Shown: piece by piece, positions 1 through 8,051 of the stretch | How positions within the stretch are numbered: the stretch's first letter is position 1 | How the letters are laid out: each line of letters opens with the position of its first letter | DNA from: Opitutaceae bacterium | Lineage (GTDB): Bacteria; Verrucomicrobiota; Verrucomicrobiia; Opitutales; Opitutaceae | Direction of reading: 5' to 3' | Assembly (NCBI GenBank): GCA_028284235.1 | Contig: JANQSC010000075.1 | Coordinates: forward strand, 62,001-126,000 | DNA: 64,000 nucleotides | Notes under the pieces: generated by a model | Database searches by the model: none | What the model saw: the letters and a program-made list of their open reading frames with translations, nothing else | What the model was told of the DNA's origin: nothing | Program-made: the position numbers and the translations under genes

Positions 1-672
1 TTTGAACACCTTTCCCGCTTTGAGATCGCCCATGTACTTCACCCGTCCCAAGCGGCGATTTCCGATAGGTTTCCCCGTGTCTTTATTTACCGCCATGTAG
101 CTGAGAGCGAACACGCAATAAGCCCCTTCGATATCTACGCTAGGGAGGAGCTCCATGTCTAGGTAAACGGTATCTGCCATTCCACTACCATCGAACTTTC
201 GCTCGTCCAAATCGTCTTGTATGCTCGACCGTATTTCCTCGCCCGACGACTGAATATCGCTAATGGACGCCCGAGATCCGCCCTGCGTCCGAGCGATCGC
301 CGCATGCGATTCGCTCTGCCCCTGCGCTCGGTGCATCTCAGCAATCACTTCAGACTCGCGATGGAGATTCGTCAACGAAGAGGTAACGACATTCGATTCC
401 AGAACATCCAAAATCGTCTCCGATATACTTGCTTTAGACCGAACCAAGCAAGGCGACTCGAGACTCACTTTCTTCGTGCTATCGCCTGCGTCCACGTAGA
501 TTTTGCGCTTATCCGCGGAAACCACGGGGAAAAACGACTTCCCCGAACGGGCGCTCATACTCAACCCCTCGAACAGGTAACCGGCCGGCTCCTCCTGCCC
601 GGACAATACGGTCGCGAATCCAATCGTCGCGACAGCTACGGTATTTCGGATAACTTTTTGGATCACACTCAT
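1..672 (-). CDS. Secreted protein of unknown function, C-terminus cut by window edge
   Basis: An open minus-strand frame of 224 codons runs off the left edge, so the C-terminus is missing. The ATG at 672 opens a signal peptide: a basic start (MSVIQKVIRN), a hydrophobic stretch, and probable cleavage near residue 25 before QEEP. Residues about 90-155 are rich in Ser, Gln, Glu and Ala and look helical. The part after residue 165 (DTVYLDMELLPSVDIEG) looks like an extracytoplasmic beta-rich domain. I do not recognise a family. The overlapping plus-strand frame at 217-690 has no protein-like character and is taken as its shadow. No Shine-Dalgarno sequence is visible. Export is fairly safe; function is unknown. 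Confidence 0.6.
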   Translation of the reverse strand, partial: MSVIQKVIRNTVAVATIGFATVLSGQEEPAGYLFEGLSMSARSGKSFFPVVSADKRKIYVDAGDSTKKVSLESPCLVRSKASISETILDVLESNVVTSSLTNLHRESEVIAEMHRAQGQSESHAAIARTQGGSRASISDIQSSGEEIRSSIQDDLDERKFDGSGMADTVYLDMELLPSVDIEGAYCVFALSYMAVNKDTGKPIGNRRLGRVKYMGDLKAGKVFK

Positions 673-844
673 TTTCTAAACAGTTGCTGATTTAGGAAAA
701 CCAGGGCGACCAGTCGCCCTACACATCGACTAATCCCCAATTCATACACCTCGAGTCGCGAATTTCAAGTTCGTTCAGGCACTCGCCTCATCCAAGAGGC
801 CGCATCGATCTCCACTCCGAATCTCCCCGCAATCCAAACCGTCG
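673..844. other. Intergenic gap with short hairpin
   Basis: This gap separates two minus-strand genes. It holds a hairpin, AGGGCGAC-CA-GTCGCCCT, near 705-722, just upstream of the partial gene. No open frame of coding character is visible. The hairpin may be a terminator for the esterase gene, but it has no T-tract. Confidence 0.35.
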
Positions 845-1996
845 CTAGAAATCCGGCCAGTTATTGAATCTCCGAGGCAGGGAACGTCCTGCTCGATACG
901 CATCCGCATAGTCGAAAATTGCGACCCAATCCTCGAGAAGGTGACCGTGCCCGCCCGCCCGCCAATGGGTAGCGGGTAGCGTTTGCGCTCCCAACAGTTT
1001 GAATACAGGCGTCGACGCTTCGAACATCATTCGAGTCCCCCTCGGATTCGCCAAATCATCATCGGCCCCGTGCGTATTGATCAACCCTCTCGGAGCGACG
1101 AGCGCGTGCAGCGCGGATCCATCGAACCCCGGATCCTCCGTAAACCGCCCGAAGGATTTGCCAAACCAGAACGTGTGATTCTTGTAGATCAACTGCGGCG
1201 TTTGACGCCGACCCCCTTCCGTGAAGTGCAACCAGCTCCCCGTTCCCCCCGAACCCGACGCGCTGGGCGCTGCGATGTCAATGCGCTCGTCGAAAATGGC
1301 GGCCGCCAACGCGGCCTTCCCCCCACGCGAATGCCCAGTCGCCACAACGAGGTCCTCGTCGAAATGTCCGCTCGCCAACAAATGGTCTAGAAGCGGCTGG
1401 TATCCCCAAGCCCAAGCGGCGATGGCGCCCCAATCAAATTCTGGATACAACGCCAGCACACCCGTTTCCCGGCTCTCGGACGCGTCGAGAGCGAGATCCT
1501 CCCGTACGAACTTGCAAATAGCGAAGCCGCGTTCCACCGCGCGTTCTCGAATTTTCACGAACTCCTTGTCCCGGTCTTCGTTCGCGTATTGATCGCGCTT
1601 CCGGCCCGGCGGCATCGCCGACAAGTCGAAAACCCAACGGTCGTTCTTGACTATTAACGGCACCGGATTGTCCGCGACCGGCCTGACCACGCCAAATCGC
1701 AGGGCAACGCTATTTTCACCGCGTCGGATGAGCATCACCGAGAGCGTTTCGCGCGCTTTCCCTTCTAGAATCAATCGGGAACTCAGCCGCAAGACCCTCA
1801 CCTCGTCCGCATTCGGCTTTGACGGCATCCGCCCGTATAAACGAGTCACCGCCAGGTTCTTGAGCTCCGCCTTTCTATGAGTCCACTGGGCCTCCGAATC
1901 CACCCGGGAGCCCGCTTCCATAACGAGCAAATCAGACCCAGCCCCCTGCAAGAACAAAGTGGGAAAAGCCACCGCCAGAAACCAGAAAACGCGCAT
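845..1996 (-). CDS. CE15-like glucuronoyl esterase (alpha/beta hydrolase), secreted
   Basis: A 383-residue secreted alpha/beta hydrolase. Residues 1-20 form a signal peptide. The nucleophile elbow GHSRGG (Ser223), followed by KAALAAAIFDERI and then SGSGGTGSW, matches the CE15 pattern of 4-O-methylglucuronoyl methylesterases, which cut ester links between lignin alcohols and glucuronic acid on xylan. A His-rich site (GGHGH, 349-352) supplies the probable catalytic His. The usual CE15 Glu, in the P-x-E-SG segment, is Ala here (PSASG, 244-248). An acidic run, GADDD near 310-314, lies where other alpha/beta hydrolases carry their acid. In a sulfatase-rich region the natural substrate may be a marine uronate ester rather than lignin-xylan. 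The family call is good; the substrate is inferred. Confidence 0.78.
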   Translation of the reverse strand: MRVFWFLAVAFPTLFLQGAGSDLLVMEAGSRVDSEAQWTHRKAELKNLAVTRLYGRMPSKPNADEVRVLRLSSRLILEGKARETLSVMLIRRGENSVALRFGVVRPVADNPVPLIVKNDRWVFDLSAMPPGRKRDQYANEDRDKEFVKIRERAVERGFAICKFVREDLALDASESRETGVLALYPEFDWGAIAAWAWGYQPLLDHLLASGHFDEDLVVATGHSRGGKAALAAAIFDERIDIAAPSASGSGGTGSWLHFTEGGRRQTPQLIYKNHTFWFGKSFGRFTEDPGFDGSALHALVAPRGLINTHGADDDLANPRGTRMMFEASTPVFKLLGAQTLPATHWRAGGHGHLLEDWVAIFDYADAYRAGRSLPRRFNNWPDF

Positions 1997-2107
1997 CTAT
2001 CCTGCCTACCGGAACACAATTCCGCTCGCAACGGAATAATGCCCGTGTACGAGTCGCAATTTCAATTGCCGAAACGGGCCAACAGAATTTAGCTACCCCT
2101 CTACTTC

Positions 2108-3631
2108 ATGCCCCATTCCCTGAAATCCGCCCTCTCTCTATCGCTAATCGCTCTCACTCTATACGGATGCGGGGCCCAAAACTCGACGGACACCGATACG
2201 GCCGGCGCGAAACCAAACATAATACTCATTATCTCCGACGACCAAGGCTACGCCGATCTTTCCGTAGCCGGAATCCTTGACGACGTCTCCACCCCCAACC
2301 TCGACCGGCTCGCGGCCCAAGGCACCCGCTTCACCCACGCCTACGCCTCGTCGCCCATCTGCAACACTTCGCGATGCGGCATCATCACCGGCGCCTACCA
2401 ACAACGCTTCGGCATGCAATGGTATGGCGGGCCGGGCATAAGCGATTGGGAACACCCCACAATGGCGGAACTTCTAAAAGACGCGGGCTACACCAATGGC
2501 TATGTCGGCAAAGTCCACTACGGGTCGCCCAACGGGCCCGGCGCCCGCAACTACCCGCTCGAACATGGATTCGACTCCTTTTTCGGCTCTGAGAACGCGC
2601 GTATCCATTATTTGATACACAACCAGGAAGCCATCGACGCATTCGATGCGGCCAGGGCTAAAAACCCCGAACCCAGCAATTCCTGGGGAATGGGACCGTT
2701 TCGCGACGGAGTCGATGAAGTCGACATGGAAGGCATGAGCACCGAGATCTTCGGCGCCAAAGCCCGCGACTTCATCAGCGAACATAAGGACAACCCCTTC
2801 TTCCTCTACCTGTCCTTCAACGCGGTTCACAACTTCACCCACCAGTTGCCCCAAGAGTACCTCGACGCCCACGGGTTAGAGGAATACGCCGACTGGGATC
2901 CCTCCGAGGAGCCCTACCTCGACTGGTACTACCGCTCCAGACGCCCCAACAACCCGTATGGACGCGCCCACTACCTCGGCCAGCTGCACTACCTCGACCA
3001 GGAGATCGGCCGCCTCCTCGACCACGTCGACTCGCTCGGGATCCGTGAAAACACGCTGATCATCTATATGGGCGACAACGGCGGCTCCCGTCCTATCTAT
3101 GCGGAAAACACCCCCTTGCGGGGGAGCAAGTTCACTCTCTACGAAGGCGGCACGCGAGTCCCCCTGATCATCAGCCAGCCCGGCAGCCTCTCGGAAAACC
3201 AAGTCTCGGAAAACATGGTCAGCGCCTTCGACCTGCTCCCGACAATGCTCGCCGCTGCAGGCGAACCAATCCCCGACTTCACCGACGGAATCGACCTCAT
3301 GCCTCTCGTGCGCGGAACGGATCCGGGACGCCAGCACGAAACCCTCCACTGGAAGACCGCCGACGAATGGTCCGTCCGAAAAGGTGATTGGAAACTCCAC
3401 ACCGTCCACGGCGAAGGCGCTGCCCCCGTGGAAAAAGTGGAACTCGAGCAAGGGGTATTCTTGAGAAACCTGCGAACCGATCCATCCGAGTCCAAAAATT
3501 TCGCGCGCGAGCGCCCCGACATCCTCGCCGAACTCAACCAGCTCCACAAAGACTGGGTCGCCACCCTACCCGCAAGCCTGAGCAACGTCCCCTCCGCCAC
3601 CGAATGGGCGGAGCCGCCCAAAACAAACTAG
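2108..3631 (+). CDS. Sulfatase lipoprotein (arylsulfatase A family, CNTSR motif)
   Basis: A 507-residue S1-type sulfatase. The signal peptide ends in a lipobox (LYG-C21), so the mature enzyme should be anchored in a membrane facing the periplasm or outside. The metal-binding Asp pair is at 44-45 (SDDQG). The formylglycine motif is C85-N-T-S-R, preceded by SSPI and followed by CGIITG. The usual Pro/Ala in the third position is Thr, an unusual variant of C-x-P/A-x-R. GDNGG near 322 is the second metal site. It would hydrolyse a sulfate ester on a sulfated polysaccharide or small aryl/alkyl sulfate; the substrate cannot be read from sequence. It stands alone, divergent from the CE15-like gene, with an intergenic repeat downstream. 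Activation needs a formylglycine-generating enzyme or anSME, neither of which is in this window. Confidence 0.9.
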   Translation: MPHSLKSALSLSLIALTLYGCGAQNSTDTDTAGAKPNIILIISDDQGYADLSVAGILDDVSTPNLDRLAAQGTRFTHAYASSPICNTSRCGIITGAYQQRFGMQWYGGPGISDWEHPTMAELLKDAGYTNGYVGKVHYGSPNGPGARNYPLEHGFDSFFGSENARIHYLIHNQEAIDAFDAARAKNPEPSNSWGMGPFRDGVDEVDMEGMSTEIFGAKARDFISEHKDNPFFLYLSFNAVHNFTHQLPQEYLDAHGLEEYADWDPSEEPYLDWYYRSRRPNNPYGRAHYLGQLHYLDQEIGRLLDHVDSLGIRENTLIIYMGDNGGSRPIYAENTPLRGSKFTLYEGGTRVPLIISQPGSLSENQVSENMVSAFDLLPTMLAAAGEPIPDFTDGIDLMPLVRGTDPGRQHETLHWKTADEWSVRKGDWKLHTVHGEGAAPVEKVELEQGVFLRNLRTDPSESKNFARERPDILAELNQLHKDWVATLPASLSNVPSATEWAEPPKTN

Positions 3632-3686
3632 CTAATTGACGATTAACAGTGATCGGAACGCAACTTGCCAATACGACCAATTAATC

Positions 3687-3847
3687 GATCCTGTTGCCGC
3701 GACTGCGGCATCCTCGTCCTGCGAAGCAGGTTTTGATTCCGCCCGCGGAGTCACTGTTTCAGTGATCGAACAATTTCAATTTGAACAGTGATCTCTTCGA
3801 GATCAAATTCCGCGCTGCGGAACCACGATCGCTGCGCGAGCAGGATC
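3687..3847 (+). repeat. Mosaic hairpin repeat, family A, copy 1
   Basis: A string of short hairpins bounded by GATCCTG at the left and CAGGATC at the right. In order: GCCGC/GCGGC, CCTGC/GCAGG, GATTCCGC-type, CACTG/CAGTG, GATCTCTTCGAGATC, TTCCGC/GCGGAA and GATCGC/GCGAGCAGGATC. Related copies lie at 8838-9034, 9106-9178, 20290-20397 and 20452-20573. The linkers are conserved while some stems differ in sequence and length. It follows the stop of the sulfatase gene. No coding frame. Confidence 0.75.
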
Positions 3848-3929
3848 TAACGGGTGATTCTTTTCAAACTCTCCGTGAACTCTGCGTGCTCCGCGATTAA
3901 TCAGTCATCCGTGTATTTGTTTTTTAATT

Positions 3930-4001
3930 ATCAAGTTCTACCGCTTACGCGGTAGATCAAGCGAGAGAGCCTCCGAAGCAGGCGAACGCATCATGTTAAA
4001 C
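3930..4001 (-). repeat. Hairpin repeat, family B, single copy
   Basis: Order: ATCAAGTT, hairpin TCTACCGC-TTAC-GCGGTAGA, then GATCAAGCGAGAGAGCC, a small hairpin, and GGCGAACGCATCATGTTAAA. The same linkers occur at 8673-8822 and 30992-31303, in both orientations and with different stem sequences. The rest of the gap between 3632 and 4023 holds family A and short unstructured AT-richer sequence, with no gene. Confidence 0.7.
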
Positions 4002-4023
4002 CTATTTTCGCAGTTTAAAACCG

Positions 4024-4719
4024 CTACTCCGAGTAACTCTCTCCCTCCACGCTATTCCAAGGTTGCTCCACAACCTTGTACCCTTCAGGCGTCTTCCTGA
4101 AAATCACTCCGTCCGAATCGTAGTATTCAATCTCCTCATACCATACGCTAACTACGTCTTCGGGCAATTCGCTCGTGATCGCTCCGATGGGCGCCACCAC
4201 CCAAACCAGCCCTTCCGAAGTCTTCCTGAAAAACTGGCCCCCTCGGAACAGCAACTCCTGGTCGCCAACCCACACGGAATGATAGCCGGCCTGGACATCC
4301 GGCCGCGAAGATTCAACCACCACGGTTTCCCGCGCCTCCACCGGAGCGTCCACTACCACATAGCCACGCGGCTCCTTTCGATAGTAGACCCCGCCGAACC
4401 GGTAGTAAACCCTCCCGGACAAGATAACCCGGGAATAGCCACGCGGCAGCTCTCTCAAAACCGCCCCGCGCGGCGCCCGCGTAACGACGTAGCCGTTTCG
4501 CCCTTTCACATAGTAGGTGCCTCGATGATAGCGGTAGTTCTTGTTCCCGACCGATATCGAGATTGCTCCGTTCGGAAGCCTGAGCCCGATCGTCCCGCGG
4601 GCCTCCACTTTCGGGGCCGCCTCCGCGGTCGAAATCGCCACCGTCGACATCAACGATGCCGCGAGCGCCAAAATTAGTGCGCTGTTAATAGTTCGGATTC
4701 TTCTAATCGTTGGTTTCAT
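4024..4719 (-). CDS. Secreted DUF6515-like repeat protein
   Basis: About 231 residues. I chose the ATG at 4719 because it gives a clean signal peptide (MKPTIRRIRTINS, hydrophobic core, STAEA cut site); an in-frame ATG at 4755 would add 12 residues without improving it. The mature part repeats a Tyr/Gly/Arg pattern: G-x-x-YY-x-[RK] followed by GYVVV-x-APxGA-x-x-x-LP, seen at least three times. That is typical of the DUF6515 family of exported bacterial proteins of unknown role. The repeats suggest a small beta-rich wall or periplasmic protein. It overlaps no coding part of the divergent neighbour if the 4719 and 4822 starts are both right. Confidence 0.7.
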   Translation of the reverse strand: MKPTIRRIRTINSALILALAASLMSTVAISTAEAAPKVEARGTIGLRLPNGAISISVGNKNYRYHRGTYYVKGRNGYVVTRAPRGAVLRELPRGYSRVILSGRVYYRFGGVYYRKEPRGYVVVDAPVEARETVVVESSRPDVQAGYHSVWVGDQELLFRGGQFFRKTSEGLVWVVAPIGAITSELPEDVVSVWYEEIEYYDSDGVIFRKTPEGYKVVEQPWNSVEGESYSE

Positions 4720-4821
4720 GCAAAGAAAGACGCCCTCTCCCCCAGGATGTTTCATTACAAAATGGTAATGAACCAGAGCGCCCGGAACATCCCCACCAAC
4801 TGGTCGTCACAGTCCTGTACC

Positions 4822-5589
4822 ATGATACGCCACGTCTTCCTTGCGCCTCTCGTCATCGCGTTCGCCGCTCTTTCTACGTTCGCGGAATCCGACACGGATC
4901 CGGAGCCTCCCTTCGAAGGGCGAATCGACTACCGAATCATGAACGACGGAATGGAGTGGAACTACTCCCTCTGGATCAAAGGAGCCCTCTGGCGGGCGGA
5001 GCTCAGGCAGGGAAATACGCTCTACGAGCTGCGACTCGGCGATACCAGTACGCCCACCGCCTACCTCGTCAACGAAGGCGGCAAAACCTACCGCCCGCTC
5101 TTCTTTACCCTGCGCCCGCCTCCCCAGCCCGGACGGCGCGACACGAGCAAACCCCAGGCAGCGGTCGACTTGTCAAAGGCCATCGTCCCGGACAAGGAGA
5201 CTAAGTCCATCGCCGGACGCGTCGCCAAGCTGACAATCGTCAAAGGGCCCGGCTCCAAGATGAACGTTTGGCTCAACCGCGAGTTCGGCGCCTACTCAGG
5301 CTACGCCATCCCCGTATTCAAGAAAACCCAGGACAAGATTCCAATCTTCGTCCCTTTTCTACACAGCGAGCAAGCGCTCCCGCTCGCAATCGAAGAGCGC
5401 GGCAAGTCCGGCAAAAAAGCGTTCTCGATGACCGCTATCTCGATCACCCCAATGGCCCTGGACGAGGAGTTCCTGTCATTGCCCGCCGACTACACGCCCC
5501 AAGGCTCCGGTCCCGGCGGCCCTGCAGGAGCCGTTAAGGGCAATCGCTCCGGAAAAGGGGGAAAAGGAAACGGCCCGAAACCGCGCTAG
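4822..5589 (+). CDS. Secreted protein of unknown function, Gly/Lys-rich tail
   Basis: About 255 residues from the ATG at 4822, chosen because MIRHVFLAPLVIAFAAL is a standard signal peptide; the longer frame from 4747 would run into the divergent gene. The mature region (EGRIDYRIMNDGMEWNYSLWIKG) has the look of DUF4412-type exported proteins, in which a small beta fold carries a molecule measured as 'x-y-i'; this resemblance is weak and by eye. Residues after about 225 are a low-complexity Gly/Pro/Lys/Arg tail ending in GNGPKPR. It is divergent from the DUF6515-like gene, and both are probably exported. Function unknown. Confidence 0.65.
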   Translation: MIRHVFLAPLVIAFAALSTFAESDTDPEPPFEGRIDYRIMNDGMEWNYSLWIKGALWRAELRQGNTLYELRLGDTSTPTAYLVNEGGKTYRPLFFTLRPPPQPGRRDTSKPQAAVDLSKAIVPDKETKSIAGRVAKLTIVKGPGSKMNVWLNREFGAYSGYAIPVFKKTQDKIPIFVPFLHSEQALPLAIEERGKSGKKAFSMTAISITPMALDEEFLSLPADYTPQGSGPGGPAGAVKGNRSGKGGKGNGPKPR

Positions 5590-5699
5590 TCCTTCACTGG
5601 GACTGCAATCGAATCGCTCCTCAATCTATTCAACCAACGCGCCCGATTGATTTCGACATGGGTGAACTTCCAGCTATTCAATGCGAAATACCCCGCCTC

Positions 5700-7091
5700 A
5701 TGAAATCTCCTCTCCCCCTCCTTCTCCCTCTCGCGGCGTCCCTCCTTCTCTCCCTCCCCCTCGCCCTCGGCGAGGACCGGCCCAACATCCTCATCCTCTT
5801 CACCGACGACCAAGGCACGCTCGACGTCAACTGCTACGGAGCCACCGACCTCCGTACGCCCCACATGGACTCCCTCGCCGAAACCGGAGTGCGATTCACG
5901 CAAGCCTACGCCCACGCCGTTTGCTGCCCCTCTCGGGCCGCCCTGCTCACCGGCCGCCATCCCAATCGAAGCGGCGTCGAAAGCTGGCTCCAAGGAGACC
6001 GCAACGGTTCCGATGCCCACCTCGCCAACATGGCTGCCTCGGAAATCACGCTCGCGGAAATCCTCAAGGAAGCCGGCTACGACACCGCCCTCTTCGGCAA
6101 ATGGCATCTCGGGGCGAAAGTCGGCCACGGCCCGCTCGACCAGGGATTCGACAGGCATTTCGGTCACCTCTCCGGCTTCATCGACAACTACACGCACTAC
6201 TTCCTCCACGGCCAAGGGTATCACGATCTCTATGACAACAACGAGGAGATCTACCGCCGCAACCAATACTATCCGACTCTCATCGGCGACGAAGCACTCG
6301 ATTATATCGAGCAACAAAGAGACGATCCATTCTTCGTAATGGTCTCCTTCAACCTTCCCCACTATCCGGAACAGCCGCTACAGGAACTAAAGGAAGCCTA
6401 CCCCGAAATGGAAATGCCGCGCCAGTCCTACGCGCGGGTCATCGAAACCGTTGATATCCAAATCGGTCAAATCCTCGCCAAGCTAGACGAGACCGGCCAA
6501 CGCGAAAACACCCTCATCCTCTTCAGCAGCGACAACGGCCACTCCGAAGAAAACAACAACGGCATCACCGTCGGCTACCACAACAGCGGGTATCCGATCG
6601 GCCACTACTACCTTGCCCACGGTGGAGGCGGATACACCGGGAAATGGATCGGCCACAAAGGCGAGTTTCTCGAAGGCGGCATTCGCGTGCCAACCATCGT
6701 CAACTACCCGAAACGGTTTCCCCAAGGCGAGACCCGCGACCAGGTCGTCACCGTCATGGACTGGATGCCCACGCTCGTCGAACTGCTCGGCCTCCCCAAA
6801 CCGAGAAACCCGTTTGATGGCCACAGCCTTCTCCCCATCCTCGAGAATCCCGACGCGCACAGCCCTCATACCGTCCTCCATTTCGACTGGCGCAACAGCT
6901 GGGCCGTCCGCGAAGGCGACTGGAAACTCATCGCCACCTACAATCGAACAAACGAATCCCACACCTACACCCTCCACAACCTCGCCGACGAGCGACCGGA
7001 AGTGAAGGACTACGCCTCCGAAAAACCCGAACTCGTCGCCCGACTGAAAACGCTGCACGAGGAATGGGCAAAGGACGTGAAACTGAATTAG
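5700..7091 (+). CDS. Secreted sulfatase (CCPSR motif)
   Basis: A 463-residue S1 sulfatase starting at the ATG at 5700; the in-frame ATG at 5658 adds 14 residues ahead of the signal peptide and is less likely. The Leu/Pro-rich signal peptide ends near LALG (24). Metal ligands TDDQG lie at 35-39, the formylglycine site is C75-C-P-S-R, GKWHLG follows, and SSDNGHSEENNNG holds the second Asp-Asn pair. The C-terminus WAVREGDWKLI is typical of the fold's small domain. It has the classical motif and should be active on a sulfate ester in the periplasm or outside. Its 5' end is unusually pyrimidine-rich. It sits upstream of the TetR gene on the same strand, but the TetR promoter lies between them. Confidence 0.9.
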   Translation: MKSPLPLLLPLAASLLLSLPLALGEDRPNILILFTDDQGTLDVNCYGATDLRTPHMDSLAETGVRFTQAYAHAVCCPSRAALLTGRHPNRSGVESWLQGDRNGSDAHLANMAASEITLAEILKEAGYDTALFGKWHLGAKVGHGPLDQGFDRHFGHLSGFIDNYTHYFLHGQGYHDLYDNNEEIYRRNQYYPTLIGDEALDYIEQQRDDPFFVMVSFNLPHYPEQPLQELKEAYPEMEMPRQSYARVIETVDIQIGQILAKLDETGQRENTLILFSSDNGHSEENNNGITVGYHNSGYPIGHYYLAHGGGGYTGKWIGHKGEFLEGGIRVPTIVNYPKRFPQGETRDQVVTVMDWMPTLVELLGLPKPRNPFDGHSLLPILENPDAHSPHTVLHFDWRNSWAVREGDWKLIATYNRTNESHTYTLHNLADERPEVKDYASEKPELVARLKTLHEEWAKDVKLN

Positions 7092-7124
7092 TCTCAATCG
7101 AATCGAGTTTCTATCCGTTTTCTA

Positions 7125-7149
7125 TTGACCGACCGGTCGGTTTTATCAT
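7125..7149 (+). promoter_or_regulatory. TetR operator and promoter, copy 1 (autoregulation)
   Basis: The palindrome CCGACCGGTCGG lies at 7129-7140, 20 bp before the TetR start at 7161. It is followed by a -10-like TATCAT at 7144-7149. The same block (CGACCGGTCG plus a -10 at the same distance) occurs at 7783-7804 upstream of the next transcription unit, so both are probably sites of the TetR protein encoded between them. Confidence 0.7.
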
Positions 7150-7160
7150 CTTTCAACATC

Positions 7161-7739
7161 ATGAACACCCTGGAACCCGCCCAAACCAAGCGTGACGAGC
7201 TGCTCGAGATCGGCTCGAACTTGTTCTACGAGCAAGGCTACCACCGCACCGGCGTAAAACAGATCATCGACGCGGCGGGAATCGCCAAGGGCACCTTCTA
7301 TTCGCATTTCAAGTCGAAGGAGGATCTCGCCCTCGCCTGGCTCAAGGCCCGCCACAGCAACTGGAACCGATGGATGACCGACCACATGAACCAAGCCGGG
7401 GGCACACCCGCGGACCGAATCCTCTCGCTCTTCGACTTCCTCGAAGAATGGATGCAATCGTGCGATTTTCGCGGCTGCGCCTTCCTCAACACCCTCTCCG
7501 AGACACCCGAAAAAGCTAGCCCCCTTCGCGTCGAAATCCAGCTCCACAAGCGAGGAATCCTCGCCACCGTCAGAGGTCTGGTCGAGGCCCAGTTTCCCGA
7601 GCGCTCCGAGGACGAAATCACCGCAACGTCTCGAGTCATTTTCATGCTCTTCGAAGGAGCGCTCGTGCAGATGCAAAACTTCCGGGAAACCTGGCCCGCC
7701 CAAGCTGCGCGAATCCACGTCGCCACCCTCCTGGCGTAG
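7161..7739 (+). CDS. TetR/AcrR-family repressor
   Basis: About 192 residues from the ATG at 7161; the longer frame from 7125 would include the operator. The N-terminal helix-turn-helix domain (RDELLEIGSNLFYEQGYHRTGVKQIIDAAGIAKGTFYSHFKSKEDL, in parts) is classic TetR. The C-terminal ligand domain (residues about 70-190) has a Cys-containing segment, CDFRGCAFLNT, found in the YcdC/AcrR-like group that senses reactive or hydrophobic compounds. A 12-bp palindrome sits directly upstream and again upstream of the downstream two-gene unit, so it probably represses itself and those genes. The inducer is unknown. Confidence 0.88.
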   Translation: MNTLEPAQTKRDELLEIGSNLFYEQGYHRTGVKQIIDAAGIAKGTFYSHFKSKEDLALAWLKARHSNWNRWMTDHMNQAGGTPADRILSLFDFLEEWMQSCDFRGCAFLNTLSETPEKASPLRVEIQLHKRGILATVRGLVEAQFPERSEDEITATSRVIFMLFEGALVQMQNFRETWPAQAARIHVATLLA

Positions 7740-7782
7740 ATACCGGACCTCCATTTGTTTCTCTATTTATCACAACTATACG

Positions 7783-7804
7783 ACCGACCGGTCGCTTCTA
7801 TAAT
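7783..7804 (+). promoter_or_regulatory. TetR operator and promoter, copy 2
   Basis: CGACCGGTCG at 7785-7794 lies immediately before a consensus -10 TATAAT at 7799-7804, so a bound repressor would cover the spacer of the promoter. The spacing and flanking bases (CTAT upstream, CTTCTATAAT downstream) match copy 1. It drives the small peptide gene at 7818 and the oxidoreductase at 8052. Confidence 0.72.
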
Positions 7805-7817
7805 CGCCTCAATCATC

Positions 7818-8039
7818 ATGAAGACAATCCATCGCCTAATTCTTCTCGCAGTCGCCATCGGCTTCGCGTCCGTCGCGTTGATCGAACCCGCAAACCGACC
7901 GTCTGATTCGGTCGACGCCCAATCAAAGGGCCCCGTTGTTGAAACGCAACCGCATCCATTTATTGGCGAGCGAATCCTCTTGCCCGGGGCGGCCAGCCAT
8001 CTCACCCGCTCAACCCGAACCCATCAAAACGAATCCTGA
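7818..8039 (+). CDS. Small exported or membrane-anchored peptide, unknown
   Basis: A 73-residue frame starting at the ATG at 7818, 13 bp after the TATAAT box. MKTIHRLILLAVAIGFASVAL is a signal sequence or membrane anchor; the rest is Pro/Ser-rich and polar (PHPFIGERILLPGA). I do not recognise it. Its position as first gene behind a TetR operator, 12 bp before the oxidoreductase gene, suggests co-transcription. It could be a real small protein or a leader frame. The translation looks protein-like in its first half only. Confidence 0.5.
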   Translation: MKTIHRLILLAVAIGFASVALIEPANRPSDSVDAQSKGPVVETQPHPFIGERILLPGAASHLTRSTRTHQNES

Positions 8040-8051
8040 CCCCAATCTCTC

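Noticed and set aside
217..690. Plus-strand frame of 157 codons at the left edge
   Set aside because: It overlays the minus-strand signal-peptide protein that starts at 672; its translation is Arg-rich and lacks domain character.
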